From: Golubevia sp. BC0850 | Taxonomy: Eukaryota; Basidiomycota; Exobasidiomycetes; Golubeviales; Golubeviaceae | Reading direction: 5' to 3' | NCBI GenBank assembly: GCA_012976225.1 | Contig: JAAVVG010000019.1 | Coordinates: 124,001 to 188,000, forward strand | Length of the DNA: 64,000 bases | Part shown: one piece after another, positions 20,391 to 33,431 of the stretch | How positions within the stretch are numbered: position 1 is the first letter of the stretch | Layout: the number at the start of each line of letters is the position of its first letter | Translations under genes and position numbers: made by a program | The notes under the pieces: model-generated | Database searches by the model: none | Told to the model about the DNA's origin: nothing | The model's input: only the letters and a program-made list of their open reading frames with translations

Positions 20391-23316
20391 TCAGAGACAA
20401 TCAAAGCTCTCCCAGGCTTGAGTCCCGTTTATCTCTCCTCCTCTGTAAACCTCCTTCTTTGGATAAGGACAGATCTTACGAGTGAGAGTCACTCCATACT
20501 TGTTGGATTGAAAGACGGTTGAAAGGGAGTCCAAGTCTGAAGCTCCAATGCTAGAGGACCTAGGTAGAACCTTCTCTCTTGAGTTGTAGCCTACTCCGAT
20601 CTGGAAGTCAGGAGCTTCGTTACGTTCGGCCCAAGCTACGAGAGAAAGGATGATGTCATGTTTGGAATCCCATTTGAGGGGACGATTTCCTGGATCCTGC
20701 GTGAGAGAAGAGATAAGTCAGTGGCGGTGTTGTTGTCGAGTTCGCGTCGATCTCAACTCACATTTTGAGTGACCGAACCAAAGTGCCAAGCTCCAGGTCC
20801 ATCACGACAGTGATTCATTCCAGGGATTGGAAAGAAGCGATATCCGTCTGAAACCTCTCCACTGATCAGGTTTGGAGAGCTCGCCTCGACAGTCAGATTG
20901 TGAAATCTCATAGAGGCGACCGGGCTGACAGTGATGTCGCTGAGTCCATGGTAGTGAATCTGAGGACAGTTGGAGGAAGAGAAAAGTCGAGAACATCAGA
21001 AAGATAGAACACGAGGAAGGAGAAAGCAGAGAAAGCAGCGTCTGAGTCGGAAAGATTTCGACTCACCAGCTTCTTTCCAGCGTTCAAGAAAGGAGAGATA
21101 TCAGCAACATCCTGATTGCTGCCACTTGGATTCTCACGCTCTCCTAGTAGAACGGTACCGAGAGTGAAGTTGTTGTAGACGTCATAACCAGGGTCAAGCT
21201 CTTGGTATCGGAGGATAGCCAGTTGTGTATATTGACTCGATTTCGAAGCTGTTCCTGACAAAGTCAGAACTTGAGATTCCAATCCTGGAAGGTAGCGGTC
21301 GTAGACGAAGGTTCCATTGAGCACAGTAGGTTCATAGATCGTCTTGAGATTGTCGATTCTGAAGGGAGGGTGGAAGGGGAGAAAAGGGGAGAGTGAAAGG
21401 AAAAGCTCGAGTCAGAGGAATGTTGGAGAGACGATGCATTTTATAAACTTACTGAGCTTGAGTCATGCAAGTCTTAGAGGACCCTCCAAACATCGAGTCA
21501 GGGGAGCCACAGAGAAGCTCCTCTTCGAATCGAGGCTTGCACTGAGTTGCATCGACGATGATACCATCTTTGACTCCATCGAGCGCATCACATTGCTTGA
21601 GAATGGTTTGATGAATAGCTCCTGGCATCAACGTGATATTGAAGAAGCCTTGACCAGCGGAGCTTTGACGGTGAACGACTTGAGTGTGGACCTGGCCTCG
21701 ATTAAGTCTGTTGAAGAGGAGGGTAGGAGAGCCAACGATCACTCCATCGAAGTCGTCAAAGTGCTCTGTAACGCTTCCAAAGCTCTGTTTCCCTCCTGCC
21801 GAGCACCCTGCTAGGTAGGCTCTGATACGACTCTCTGACTGAACGGTGTTGACTCCTAGCTTCTTCTTGTCTCCAGTCTCCTTGACTCGAGCTCCAGCTT
21901 CGTTTCCGTAGAAAAGATTGATGACTTCTTCAGCTGCCACCTTGCTGACGTGAGAAGCACGAGAGGACCAATCTAAAAGAGAGTTGAAGTAGTGCTCGTC
22001 AGTTCCGTTGACCCAGGTAGACGATCCGGCAGTCGAGAAGTGACCAGCGTTAGAAGCGGCGACGGCGAATCGGTGGCGGCTCATTTGCTGTTTCATGTCC
22101 GGTAGAGGAACAAATCCTCTGTCCCAAGAGATAGTGGCGGGGTTTGGAGATTCGTCAGCGACTTCCTTTGCCTGGCGCCATCTCAGCTTCCAATTCAGTA
22201 CTCACCTCTGACCGCCATTGTTGATGTAAAGAAGTCTCTTGTTCCATCCAGAAGAGGAGCCAAGAAGTTCTTCTCCAGAGATAGAACCGTCTGAGCGCTT
22301 TTCGAAATTACCGGCAGAGACGAGAGAGGAGCGTTTTGAAGAACTAGGATTGGAGGCGATCAAGTCAGGGGGGCCTTTGAGATAGGATCCATCCGTGGCT
22401 AGTTCGATGGGGGTCGAGTCAGTTGGGTAGTCGGTAGAATTGGTATACGCCAGATCGATAGAAGGATCAGAGATGAGAGGAAGCCAGACTTCAAACAGAA
22501 CTGAAGTCGATTTGGATGTGGCGATCGACCCTCCCAGACGACAGAACGCTGGAAGTCCTCCAAGCGGACCGTGTTGAGCTTCTCTTCCCTGTGGCATGGA
22601 GAATTGCAGAGAGAAAGAAATTTTGGAGAAGTCAGGGGCGAACAGAAAAGGTAGATCGCTTTATCTTCTCTCTGTTTCTTACCTGTAGGCCGTAAGAAGA
22701 GTCTTGAGTGATGTCGATGTCAGGTCCTACCGAACTCAAGATAGTCTGAATGAACAGCTGATGAGTCAGTATCAGCTCGAATTCGAATATGCTTTGCAAC
22801 TTCTATCTCTTGCGGACACTAACCGGTACGTCCGTGCCAGCGGGAATGACACCTGGCGGATAGGTTGCAGAGAGCAGCTCCAAGCTTGGATTAGACCCTT
22901 CAGGATAGTACTACCAGAAGTTAAAGAGGAAAAATGAACAGAAGAGAGGAGAGTCTTTTCAGCAAATGTCTTTTGACAAGAGGGGCGAGGTTTTGCAAAC
23001 TCACCTGTCCGAAAATCTTGCTGATGTTTTGAGAGGCGAGAACTTCAAAATTCTCGCCAATCCAAGAACACAGCTTTGAAGAATAAGAGCCAGCTTTAGT
23101 TGCACCTCCCTTGGGTTTGAAGTCGGAGATGGAGAGGGTGTCGTATGGCAATCCGTTGAAAGGGGTAGCGGAAGAACCACTGGAAGTGCTACGTGCGATG
23201 AATCCTTGATTTGATTGAGGATTTGAGATGAAATTAGATTGATCTTGAGATTGTGAAATCGGAGAAGCAATTGCTATAAAAGAGATAATGGAGAGAAGAG
23301 AGAGTAGAGATCTCAT
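20391..23316 (-). CDS. Secreted tannase / feruloyl esterase family protein
   Basis: The enzyme cleaves ester bonds of plant phenolics such as gallotannins or feruloyl esters outside the cell. Eight exons on the minus strand (23316-23005, 22910-22824, 22745-22683, 22588-22206, 22118-21453, 21358-21067, 20959-20762, 20696-20391) give about 768 residues, longer than usual. A signal peptide begins MRSLLSLLSIISFIAIASP. Family marks: YYPEGSNPSLE, YGREAQHGPLGG-type segment, YINNGGQRG, the nucleophile elbow GCSAGGKQ, the Asp in HGLSDITVSP, and PGMNHCRDGPGA. This gives the CS-D-HC arrangement, with Cys next to the catalytic Ser and His, that defines the family. The substrate cannot be told from sequence. 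The gene suggests a plant-associated or plant-litter life style. Confidence 0.92.
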
Positions 23317-23639
23317 GGCGGATGAGGGAACTTCGATGAAAGATTGGAATCTATCGACGTTATATACCCTACTTGAGGCAAAAGGAGTGAAATCTAGGAT
23401 TCTAAAAGGGGATGGATGTCGAAGAAAGAAAGAAAGGAAAGATGAAGAAAGAAGGAGTGGAGTATAGTGGAGTGGTGAAGAAGAGAGAGGGAAAGAATTT
23501 TGTCCACCGAGTTCGAGGAGTGCACGATGATATACTGAGCGGATGAAGACAAATGTATATCTCCCTACTCTTTCTACTAACACACCAAAGCAGCCGCTCA
23601 ACTCCCCAACCTGGCCTTCTTCTCGTCATTTACTTTTTC
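23317..23639. promoter_or_regulatory. Tannase promoter with TATA box
   Basis: A minus-strand TATATAA at 23360-23366 lies 44-50 bases before the tannase start codon. The rest of this 323-base stretch also serves as the 3' flank of IML1. Confidence 0.5.
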
Positions 23640-26600
23640 TCATTCTTCTCTGTCCCTCGCCGCTCTTTCCTTATCCCTTTCCCTCTGAGTTGAATCTTTC
23701 ATCAGTCCCTCTCCTACTTCCCTCCAAAAGGATTCCAATGCCAATTCATTGGAACAAAATGCTGAGAACTCGGTTCTGACTTTCTCAGCGCTCGGGGGTG
23801 GTGATGAAGATGAAGCAGAAGGATGGTGATTCAATCCAGAACGAGTTTCTCGATCTCTTTCTCGCTTGTGAGAAGGTTGAAGATGGGAATTGAAAAGTCG
23901 ATTGTTGAGCCTGGAGGAAGAACGAAGGGAAAATCGCTTCAGAAAACAGTCGCAGGCACGTCGAAAGTTTCCAATACTCACCAAAGGAATCCAGCATTTC
24001 CGCCCAATACTTGAACGAAAGCTACACCAGATCTATGAACATATTGACTATACTCAAAATAGCTGGGTCTACTCTCGTAGTCAATCTCCACGTCGTTCGG
24101 ATAAGATTTCCCTGCTTCTTGATCCAAGACGAAGCCAAACTTTCTCAACAAAGCAGCTTCGAAATAACCCATCGCCGAAGCGATTCCAATTTCTGGTAAC
24201 CTATGAGCGAAAGTCGGAGGCGGAGGTGGAGCCAATGAGAGCTGGATCTGCAAAGGAGCCTGGAAAGGATTGTGAGATGAGACGTCTTTGATTTGTCCGA
24301 TTGGCGCTTCGATCAATCGAAGGCCATATTTCTCGACCGTTCGAGTCCAGGTTTGGACTAAGTCCTCGATGAAACGAGACGTCGTTCCAAGCCAGTGGAT
24401 TTGAAAGTTAAATCCGTTGGCTGCACGACGGGACGAAGAAGGTTCGTTCGGGGGAAGAAGAATGAAGTCAGAAGGATTCGCAAAGTCAGAGAAAAGCAAA
24501 GGATTCGAGTCTTTTTTGAATTTTCCTGAAAGCTCTGACTCACCTGGGTTGTGAGCTACATCGTGATGCAAGAAAGCAACCTCGGCTCTGTCACTCTTCC
24601 TGCTCGGGTCGACATCGACTATCACAGACCTACTCATCTTGATCTTGTGTCTTCGTCTAGATTGGATCTGGAAGGGAGCCGGAGTTGCTGGGGTTTCACC
24701 AACCTGACCACGACGAGAAGCTTGCCCTCCAGAGGTCGCAGCAGATGATGAAGATTGCTTCGCTGGACTGTTCCTTGCCGAGACAGTCGGGAACGTTTCT
24801 TTCTCGTTGAGATTCGTGGCTGGAGAATTTTGATTAGACCTGAACCAGCCTTTTGAACGTGTTGGAGCGTAAGGACCACGAAGACGATACTGCGGGATGA
24901 TGAAAGAGAACGAGCAAGTGAGCGGGGGCAAAAAGTAAACAACACCAGCAGACGAAATTATCACTCACGAAGTAGTGTCCGTCCAAAAAGCCATGAGACT
25001 TATGAACGTGCTCAAAGAGACCTTCTCTCTGGAACCTGATTCCCCAATCAACAGCTTCATCTCTATTCCTCACGTCAGCGAAATTCCTACAGAGCCAGGC
25101 GACTAAATCTCCTCCAGTAAAAGTATCAGCGTAAAGGATCTTGTGCCAAGATCTATCATTAATGATTTCAATCCCATTTTGTTCAGATCTCATGTCTTTA
25201 GCTATTTGTTCCAAAGTTTGATCTGAAAGCGATTTCTGTCTAGAAGTCGAAGATCCTGATCCAGAATTTCCAGCTGCGTTCCTTTCTCTCTGAGCATCCG
25301 CTTCGGCATCTTCAGCAAGAGCAGAAGCGATTTGTTTCAAGAAACCTTCATCTCCCATACTTGCAGCTGGATCTAGACTTGTTGGAACGAATCTGAAGAC
25401 TGGATGAGGGGAAGTACGGTGATGATGATGATGACCTCTTTCTGAACTTCCAGGAGCAGGTCTATGCCATCTAGCTCTAGCGAATAATTCAGCTAGCCTA
25501 TCAGTTCCCATCAGTCTAATCTCTTCATCATCTAGATTCTCTCCGCTTGGAGCTCTCATAGGAGGCGGCTTGCCTTCAGCTGGCACCAAGACGAATCGAG
25601 TTCTCCAGTACCTAAGACCTTCCACTAATTCTTCCTCGGCGTAACCAGCGATGAGAGAATCCAGGTAGGTCCAATTGTAGGCGCTGGAATCAGGATAAGA
25701 GAATTTCGCAGAAACCACCTGATAGCCTGGAAGATGTCTTGGCCAAACACAGCAGGAATACTGGATTGCGTCTAGAGCGTAACGACTCTTCCTAACATAT
25801 CTCTTGACATCAATTGCTCCTGCGCTTCGATTGTAAGAGATCCTATGGATTTGATTAGACATACTCAGCAAGATCGGAGTACCAGCAGCTAGCGTTCCAG
25901 GCTGGAAGAGCTCCGAAGGGTGTCTCAATGCGAATTGACGAGGATTTGCGATACTTCGAATCGAGGCGACACCGGCCATTCCAACGACGTTGGAAGGGTC
26001 GAATGAAGGTACGATGAATTGGAACCCTTGAGCTAGACGCTGAGAAGCCATTTCCCTAAGCATCGCAAGAGCAGGAGGTGTTGAAGGATGACGTTTCACC
26101 AAGAAGCTGGTCATCTCTGAACTGACACTGAGAGTGTGAGGATACTCTTGCCAATGAGCAGCCAGATCCGCTTCTGAGGGAAGGTAGAGAGTTGTCAAAG
26201 GAAGACAAGCTGGACTGGTCATACTTCTCCATTTGACGGCATGTCGATTAAGCCTTCTAGGGAAGAGATGCTGCCACCTCAGCAGCTGACTGGAGTTCAT
26301 AGTCGTACCCTTCCTTGGATTGGAGGGATTTACCAAGGTCTGTTTTTCGACCTGAGCTCTCTGAGCATACCTTGCCTTAGCTTCTTCCTCCTCTAATCGC
26401 TCTTCGTAAGCCTCTTGCTCCTTCATGACTTGAGCTTCAGCTTCACTATCGAGACGAACGTGAGCTGGAGCAGATCCGGGGACCGCTTGAGAAGGAATCG
26501 AGATTGGACCTTGATGAGAGAGATCGGTTCCCGATGGTCTAGAGCTCCTGGTTGTAGGTGAATTGAGAGTGCTTGCTGCCTGGCTCGAAGCTCCGCTGAC

Positions 26601-29600
26601 AGAGGTGGTTTGCCCCCTAGAAGCTCCACCTGCAGATAGCATTTCTTGAATCCTACGGGAAGCAGCAGTTGCTGAGGTATCCAACTCCTTCGAAGTAGAT
26701 CCGCCAGGCGTAGTAGGAGCCAAGGAAGAAGTGTCGCTCCCACTAGTCCCACCTCCCGAACGAGTCAAAGAAGACCAGATTCCCCATGTACTCAGCCGAT
26801 AACCGCTCTTCTTGCTAGAAGGACTTGAAGCTCTACTCAGACTGCTATGCTTTGTCAAAACAGAAGTAGCAGCTGATCGAGCAGGAGAAGGAGGAGGTAG
26901 AGACCCGTCCGAAGCCTGAGTTGGAGGAGAAAGAGTTGAAGCGTACTCTTCCACAGCGGCGCTCAACGTGGGATCCGAAGCAGCGACCAGAGCCGGAGCT
27001 TTCCCCATAGGTTCCAGTGGTCGAAGAAGGCCTGATCTAGAGAAGGTGCTGATACTTCGAAGTGAGCCAGCTCTGGAGACTGGACGAGAAGCAAACCTTG
27101 GAGAAGGAGGCTGACTTTGGTCTCTGCTCGGAGCACCAATTTCATTTAGAGCTTGAGAGTGTCGATGAGCGTTCTTGAGAGCTCTTGCCGCCTCATCCGT
27201 GCTCGTTCGTTTTCGAAGTCTTCTAGCTGGAGCTGATACTGGAGACTCCGGAGTGTCAGCATCGAGAATTGAGGGATGCTCGGCGTGAGATTCGAGAACG
27301 ATGGAGGATCGATTACTCTCCCTCCCAGCCTGAGAAGGCCTCGAGGGTTTCGAAAGCTTGATTGGAGATTCGGAGGTGTTGATGCTTAGAGATGGGGCAG
27401 CTATACTTGGACCTGCTGTGCTGATTCCAGAAGTCGTTCTGGTGGGACTCGGAGGAAGAGAACTTCCAGCGCCTCCAATGCTACTCTTTCGAAGAAGCTG
27501 AGATCTAGCGGAAGGTCTTGGTGCAGGAAAGTCCAGGTCTCGAAGAGTGTTGCTGTCGAATCTTTCTCTAGCTAGTCTCCTAGCGGCCTTGGGATTCATA
27601 CCAACCAGCGATTGCTCCAGAGAATTTCCGAATCCGCTCCCACCACCACTTGCGAACCTTGAGGCCACCATGGAAGAAGAGGCGTTACTACCTGTAGTAG
27701 AGAGAGGTCTCTTCTTGGAAGAGGCATAGACACTGTCATCCAAATAAGGAATCACAATGTCGCTGATCTCGTTCTCCATGACTCCCATCATTTGAACCTC
27801 GTGCATCTTACATCTCGGTACGAATTGATCTGCTCTGAAAGGTTTGTCTTGCTGTAAGCTGTAGAAGGAGCAGTCGATCCAGTGAGGCATAGAGTAAAAG
27901 TCCGATAATCCATCTTCTCCATCACTTCCGGTGTCCTTCCGGTTGGAGTCGTAGTAGAGGGGATCTGGAGGGGCTGAAGAGGGAACAGAACTTGAAGCCT
28001 GTCGAGAAGATTGGTTTTGACCACTACTCGCTCTAAAGGAAGCTCCTCTTCGAGGTCTTGAATTGTTTCCTAGACCTCCAGTTGAGTTGGATAGCGATGC
28101 ATTGACAGCAGCTTCTTCGTCCTTGTCGGGCACTTGGCTCCTGAAGTGGAAGAGAGGAACCGAATGCAGAGGCATCTTCGTAAGACAAACCAAGTCCAAT
28201 CCTATTCCATTGTCGATCATCCTTTCAGTTGTGATTCTTAACAGTCTCTTGTCGACTTCGAAATGTCCGGTTCCGGCAGTTACGAAGACGATGGAGAATC
28301 CAGTCCTGTTGAGATCTCGATCGATGTAATGTTCATCGAAAGAATTCAGAGCTAAGTTGATAGCTTCCAAAACATTCCCCTCGTTCGAGTAGCTTAATTT
28401 CCCCGCTAAAATAGTTCTATCCCTCAAAAGATCTGAATAAATCTCCTCTTTATTGGCTAAATGAGAAGGTCCACTTTCGGGTCTTCTAAGCAAAAGGATA
28501 TCATGTTGAAACCGAAAGAATTCCTCCTTCAACATAGTAAAAACATCAGACCAATTGCAATCTGATTCTAAATCCACCACTACTTTATAGTAATCGATGT
28601 ACCATCTCTTGAGACCGTCTGATTCTCGTCGCAGAGGTAGAGAGGAAGAACCACCGCTTGTGATGATTCCATCTTCCAACATATGAAGCTCTGATTCTTC
28701 ATAATGAACCCTTGCAAAAAGAACCACTGAAACGACGTGATTTGTAGGGACTGATCTCCATCGTCGAAGAAGCTCAGGAATGAAACCTTGAATCGCTTTC
28801 TCGAAGTACATTTCTCCATCTTCGTCGAATTGCCACATCTCTTTGGAGAGTTGAAGAAACAAATCGTACTTTGCTGATTCTGATCGGAAGATGGCTTTAG
28901 TTGAAGTAGAAACGTAGCCTGAAGTCACCTGTCGAAAAGAATCCGGATGGTAGAGTCAGAAACTTCACCAAGACAGGACTGAGGTCTTCAGATGAGCTCA
29001 CCTTCCCTTCTTTGATGAAGATTCGACCGACAGTAGCTCTGACACTGCCAGCCAAAGCCACCTTTTGACCAACATGAACGCAAGTGTCTTCCAAAAGACT
29101 CGTGACTCTCCACATGTCAGCTCTTCCAACGTATTGATCCTTAAAGTAGAGTTCCACGTGATCGATGGTATGAGGAGCTCTTGGTACCTGTTAAACGAAG
29201 TGGAAATGTCAGAACACATCAGTAAGGTTGAAGAACAATGGTTTCGCACGACTCATCTCACTCACCTTTGCGAGAATGACTTCCATTCGATTATGGAATC
29301 CATGCTGAGCTGCAATTCCTCTAGAAACGCTGATTTGAAATTGAGGCTGTTTCAGAACTAGTTCAGGATCAGCCATAGCAGGAATAGCTCTGAAAACCAG
29401 TTTCTGATCCGTTTTCTTGCTCTTTCCATTTCCTTTCCTTCTTTTTCTCGAGTTCTCATTGAAATTTCCATTCCCATTGCCACTAGAGTTGATCTCTCCT
29501 ACATTCTTGTTGTTCAAGTTTAAAATAGAATCATTCGGATCATTGTAGAAATCATCATTGACATCTCCAACTGGAGATCTAACTCTAAGTTCGAGCAATT

Positions 29601-29859
29601 CAGTTGAATCACTAACTCCACCTAAAGAATTGACAACCTCTGGATTGATAACTACATCCTTTGAAGAGAAGTTCGGTGGTTCATGAACCCACACTGTACA
29701 AATACAAGAGCTGAAAAGTTGAGATTTGATGTGAGCTCTATAATCTGATGGACGAGTTGAAGAAGAGCGACGACGATCTAGAGAAGATGAAATGGATAGA
29801 GATGGGTTGATCGTCGGTGGAAGCCTGTCGTTTGAAGGATTATTAGATCTGCTTGTCAT
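23640..29859 (-). CDS. IML1: IML1 / DEPDC5, GTPase-activating subunit upstream of TORC1
   Basis: Iml1 with Npr2 and Npr3 (SEACIT, GATOR1 in animals) stimulates GTP hydrolysis by Gtr1/RagA at the vacuole and turns TORC1 off when amino acids are scarce. Six exons on the minus strand (29859-29266, 29187-29002, 28928-24969, 24889-24544, 24420-23982, 23910-23640) encode about 1931 residues. Visible: the N-terminal [10 protein letters not shown] barrel region, [18 protein letters not shown] and [11 protein letters not shown] of the Iml1 core, [11 protein letters not shown] of the VWA-like part, a Ser/Ala-rich linker of several hundred residues (about nt 27760-26430), then a DEP domain ([13 protein letters not shown]) near nt 25120-24970. 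The C-terminal domain has [20 protein letters not shown]. The large middle exon of 3960 bases contrasts with the short exons around it. Confidence 0.95.
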
Positions 29860-30367
29860 GTCTTTGATCTAAGGGTGGCTACAGAGGGAGAGAGAAGGGT
29901 AAGTAGCGGTAAAGAACGAACAGAAGACGGAAGGATACTCACAGCGACGATTCTAGAGCTCTTGATTCCCTTTCCTACTCTAAAGAGCTGAGGAATTGTG
30001 ATTTGAACGTCGTACAATCAGCTTGGTCTTAGAGATTGGATGAAGAATAAAAGGGAAGGGAACGGTTGGCCTGTAAAGCAGAGAGCTGCGAGAACGAGAA
30101 TAGGCCCACCACCAAAGACCCACCCCTTTCCTCTTACCGCCATCACCTCAGAAAGTTTGTTTCAATTCTTTCTGGATTCACTCTTCAACTAGCTAGACAA
30201 ACCTTCAGGCCAAGAACAGACGATACAAGTCATCAGCTAGTCTCCTCTCTGCTCTCTCCTCTCCTCTCCTCTCCCCCTAAAGCTATAGCGAGTTAGCCCT
30301 CTTCCTCCTGCTCGCTCCCTACACTCTCCCATTTATCTTAAAACCCTGAAATCTAATCTAGCTCAAT
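29860..30367. promoter_or_regulatory. Divergent promoter shared by IML1 and VMA2
   Basis: The start codons face away across 508 bases. The VMA2 side has a CTCCT-repeat pyrimidine tract (about 30250-30275) common before highly expressed fungal genes. I see no other gene here. Confidence 0.5.
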
Positions 30368-33062
30368 ATGACAGATGCACGTATGTCAGATGCAGAGATG
30401 TTCAAATTGAACTCTCAAGCTGCAGTCAAGAACTATTCAGTCGATCCAAGGTTGGATTACAGAACTGTCTCTGCTATCAACGGTCCTTTGGTCGTACTAG
30501 ATAACGTTAAGGTGAGCTAATTCAATCGAATTTCATCATAAATTCATTCACATTCAACTACTCCCATGCTCATTTCCTGACCTCCCCTCCCTCTACCATC
30601 TACTTCTCCTCTATCCTCCACCCCCTCTCCCTCCCTCTCAGTTCCCATCCTTCAATGAAATTGTATCCTTAACTCTACCGGATGGTTCAAACCGTAGAGG
30701 TCAAGTCTTAGAAGTTTCAGGTTCAAAAGCCATCGTTCAAGTTTTCGAAGGGACATCCGGAATCGATGTCAGGGACACCCACATCGAATTCACTGGTTCT
30801 TCTATGAAGTTACCTGTCTCTGAGGATATGTTGGGTAGAATCTTCAACGGATCTGGTGACCCTGTTGATAAAGGTCCAAAGGTCTTCGCTGAGGATTATC
30901 TAGACATTAACGGTTAGTAGTAGGTGATAGGAGAGGAGGGAGGATTCTAGAGGGGATCTGCTTTGGGAGGAAGGTGATGAAAACTTTTTTTTTGAAATTG
31001 TGGAATAGTTTTTGGAAGAAAGTTGTCGACCTTGGAGGGTATGCTTGACTAGACTTCTCTAGCAGTCAGTTGTCCTTCATCTCAGGAGGTCCTCACAGGT
31101 CTTTTCTACAGATCTATCTCGAAAGCAAGGCTTCCTTCCATCCTTCTTCAAGATATTGACAATTCAGCTATCAACCTCAAAGCAACCACTAAGATTCAAG
31201 ACTGTGGCTTAATTGCTCTCCTAGTTACTGATACCACCTTATCCCTCTCCTCTCCTCTCTAAACCACCCTCTCCCCATCTTCCTGATCGATCTTCAATGC
31301 AAATCAGGATCTCCAATCAACCCTTACTCAAGAGTCTACCCTGAAGAAATGATTCAAACTGGTATCTCAACTATCGATACTATGAACTCGATTGCACGTG
31401 GACAGAAGATCCCTATCTTCTCTGCTTCTGGTTTGCCTCACAACAAGGTGAGTTGCCCGGACAAAAGAGAGTTGTATCTTCGAGCAATGAGTTTGAACAG
31501 TCGGGAAAGAGCTGAGAAGGTGGAAAGCTCGATTGCTGCGAGCTCGATCGAGATCTCGATCTTCAACCAGAAACTCCCTTGATCCTCCCTTCTTCAAATT
31601 CCGATCCATGAAGATCAGAGCACAATAAAGCTTTGGCGGAAGAGACTTTGTGGAGTTTTCCTGACTTGTTCTGGTCCTTATCATCTTTCTGTTCCCCTCT
31701 TTCTTAGATCGCAGCTCAGATTTGTCGTCAAGCAGGATTGGTTAAACGTGGTGCAGCTCCAGGAATGTCCAAGGGAGTTCAAGATGGACACGAAGACAAT
31801 TTCTCGATCGTTTTCGCAGCTATGGGAGTCAATCTGGAAACTGCTAGGTTCTTCAAGCAAGATTTCGAGGAGAATGGAAGTTTGGATAGAGTCACTTTGT
31901 TCTTGAATTTGGCTAATGATCCAACGTGAGTAGAAGAAAAGCAGAAGATGTTGAGAGAAACGAAGGGATGAAGGAGAAGGAGGCTTACTCTTTGTTTTTC
32001 ACCCTCGTATCCAATCCAGTATCGAACGTATTATCACACCTCGTCTCGCTTTAACCACTGCTGAATACTATGCTTATCAATTGGAGAAGCATGTGTTGGT
32101 AGTCTTGACTGATATGACTTCTTATGCTGATGCTCTTCGTGAGGTCTCGGCTGCTAGAGAAGAAGTACCAGGTCGTCGTGGTTACCCGGGATACATGTGA
32201 GTCTCAGTTCAAGATCTCTAGCTAGGAAGGGTTTAAAAACTGAATGCTTTCGAGAAATATTCCAGAATTTTTGACTGAACCTGTCTCTTCTTTCCCACCC
32301 CAAAGGTACACTGATTTGTCTACCATTTACGAGCGTGCTGGTCGTGTGCAAGGACGTAATGGATCGATCACTCAAATTCCAATTCTGACCATGCCTAACG
32401 ATGATATTACTCACCCTATCCCTGATTTGACGTGAGTTTCCGATCTTCGGGAGAGAAGCTTCGTTGGAGTTGCTTTTGTCTCGCCATCTTCTATTATTTC
32501 CACCTGACACCTTTTCTCCCTTTAACCAATCCGCAGTGGATACATTACCGAAGGACAGATTTACGTTGATCGTGCTTTACACAACAGACAAATCTACCCA
32601 CCCATCAACGTCCTACCATCTCTATCTCGTCTAATGAAATCCGCCATCGGAGCCAAACACACACGTGGAGATCACGGAGATGTTTCAAATCAACTTTACG
32701 CCAATTATGCTATTGGTAGAGATGCAGCTGCTATGAAAGCCGTTGTAGGAGAAGAAGCTCTTTCAGCAGAAGACAAGTTGTCACTTGAATTCTTGGATAA
32801 GTTCGAAAACCAATTCGTTAAACAAGGTGCTTATGAAACGAGAACCATTTTCGATTCTCTAGATATCGCTTGGAGTTTATTGAGAATCATGCCAAAGGAA
32901 ATGTTGAATCGTATCAATCCTAAAGTCATTAAGGAATATTACGCTAGAAAACCTACTGGAAGTAAAAATCAAGGAAAGGCTAATTTGGCTGTTGATGATG
33001 CTAGTAAGAAGGATAAGGGTACTAGAGATGATGATGATACTAAGTTGGTGGATGATAACTAG
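30368..33062 (+). CDS. VMA2: V-type proton ATPase subunit B
   Basis: Subunit B (Vma2) is the non-catalytic nucleotide-binding subunit of the V1 sector that acidifies the vacuole. Seven exons (30368-30511, 30642-30912, 31308-31447, 31708-31925, 32020-32196, 32306-32431, 32537-33062) encode about 533 residues, close to the yeast length. Highly conserved segments: [89 protein letters not shown] and [16 protein letters not shown]. The Walker-A position carries the B-type GLPHNKIAAQ sequence rather than a classical P-loop, as expected. The C-terminus has a Lys/Asp-rich tail of about 25 residues. Confidence 0.97.
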
Positions 33063-33431
33063 ATGTTGGCGAAACGAATGGACTTGGGGATCCTCAGTTT
33101 TTTATCACTTCTAGTTTCTCTCTTTTCAAGTTTCCTTCTTCCTTTTTCTTCTCTTCTGCTCATCAATTATAGCCATCCAAACTCCTTACCTTCACACACC
33201 CGCTCGCTTTCCTTATCTTCATAAACCCAACCAACCAACATGTTCATGTCAATACGTAACCCTTTGTTTTCTCGAATGATGACCCTTGATATACAGACCC
33301 ACTTGGAGGTTGTGTGACGATCTTGGAAGAATGATAGCTTGTTGGAGAAGATGTCTAATGAAGCTTGGAGCTCGGAAAAGAGGAGAGAGCGAGAAAGATC
33401 GAAGTGTTGCTCTTTCCCTCCCACCACCATA
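33063..33431. other. Intergenic, VMA2 3' / PIN nuclease gene promoter
   Basis: No gene is supported; there is a T-rich tract just after the VMA2 stop. An in-frame upstream extension of the next gene is possible from about 33339 but has a poor, basic low-complexity translation. Confidence 0.45.

Noticed and set aside
23978-24964. A continuous 328-codon minus-strand frame in IML1
   Set aside because: It includes retained introns at 24968-24890 and 24543-24421; the splice sites and the [17 protein letters not shown] join fit the family better.
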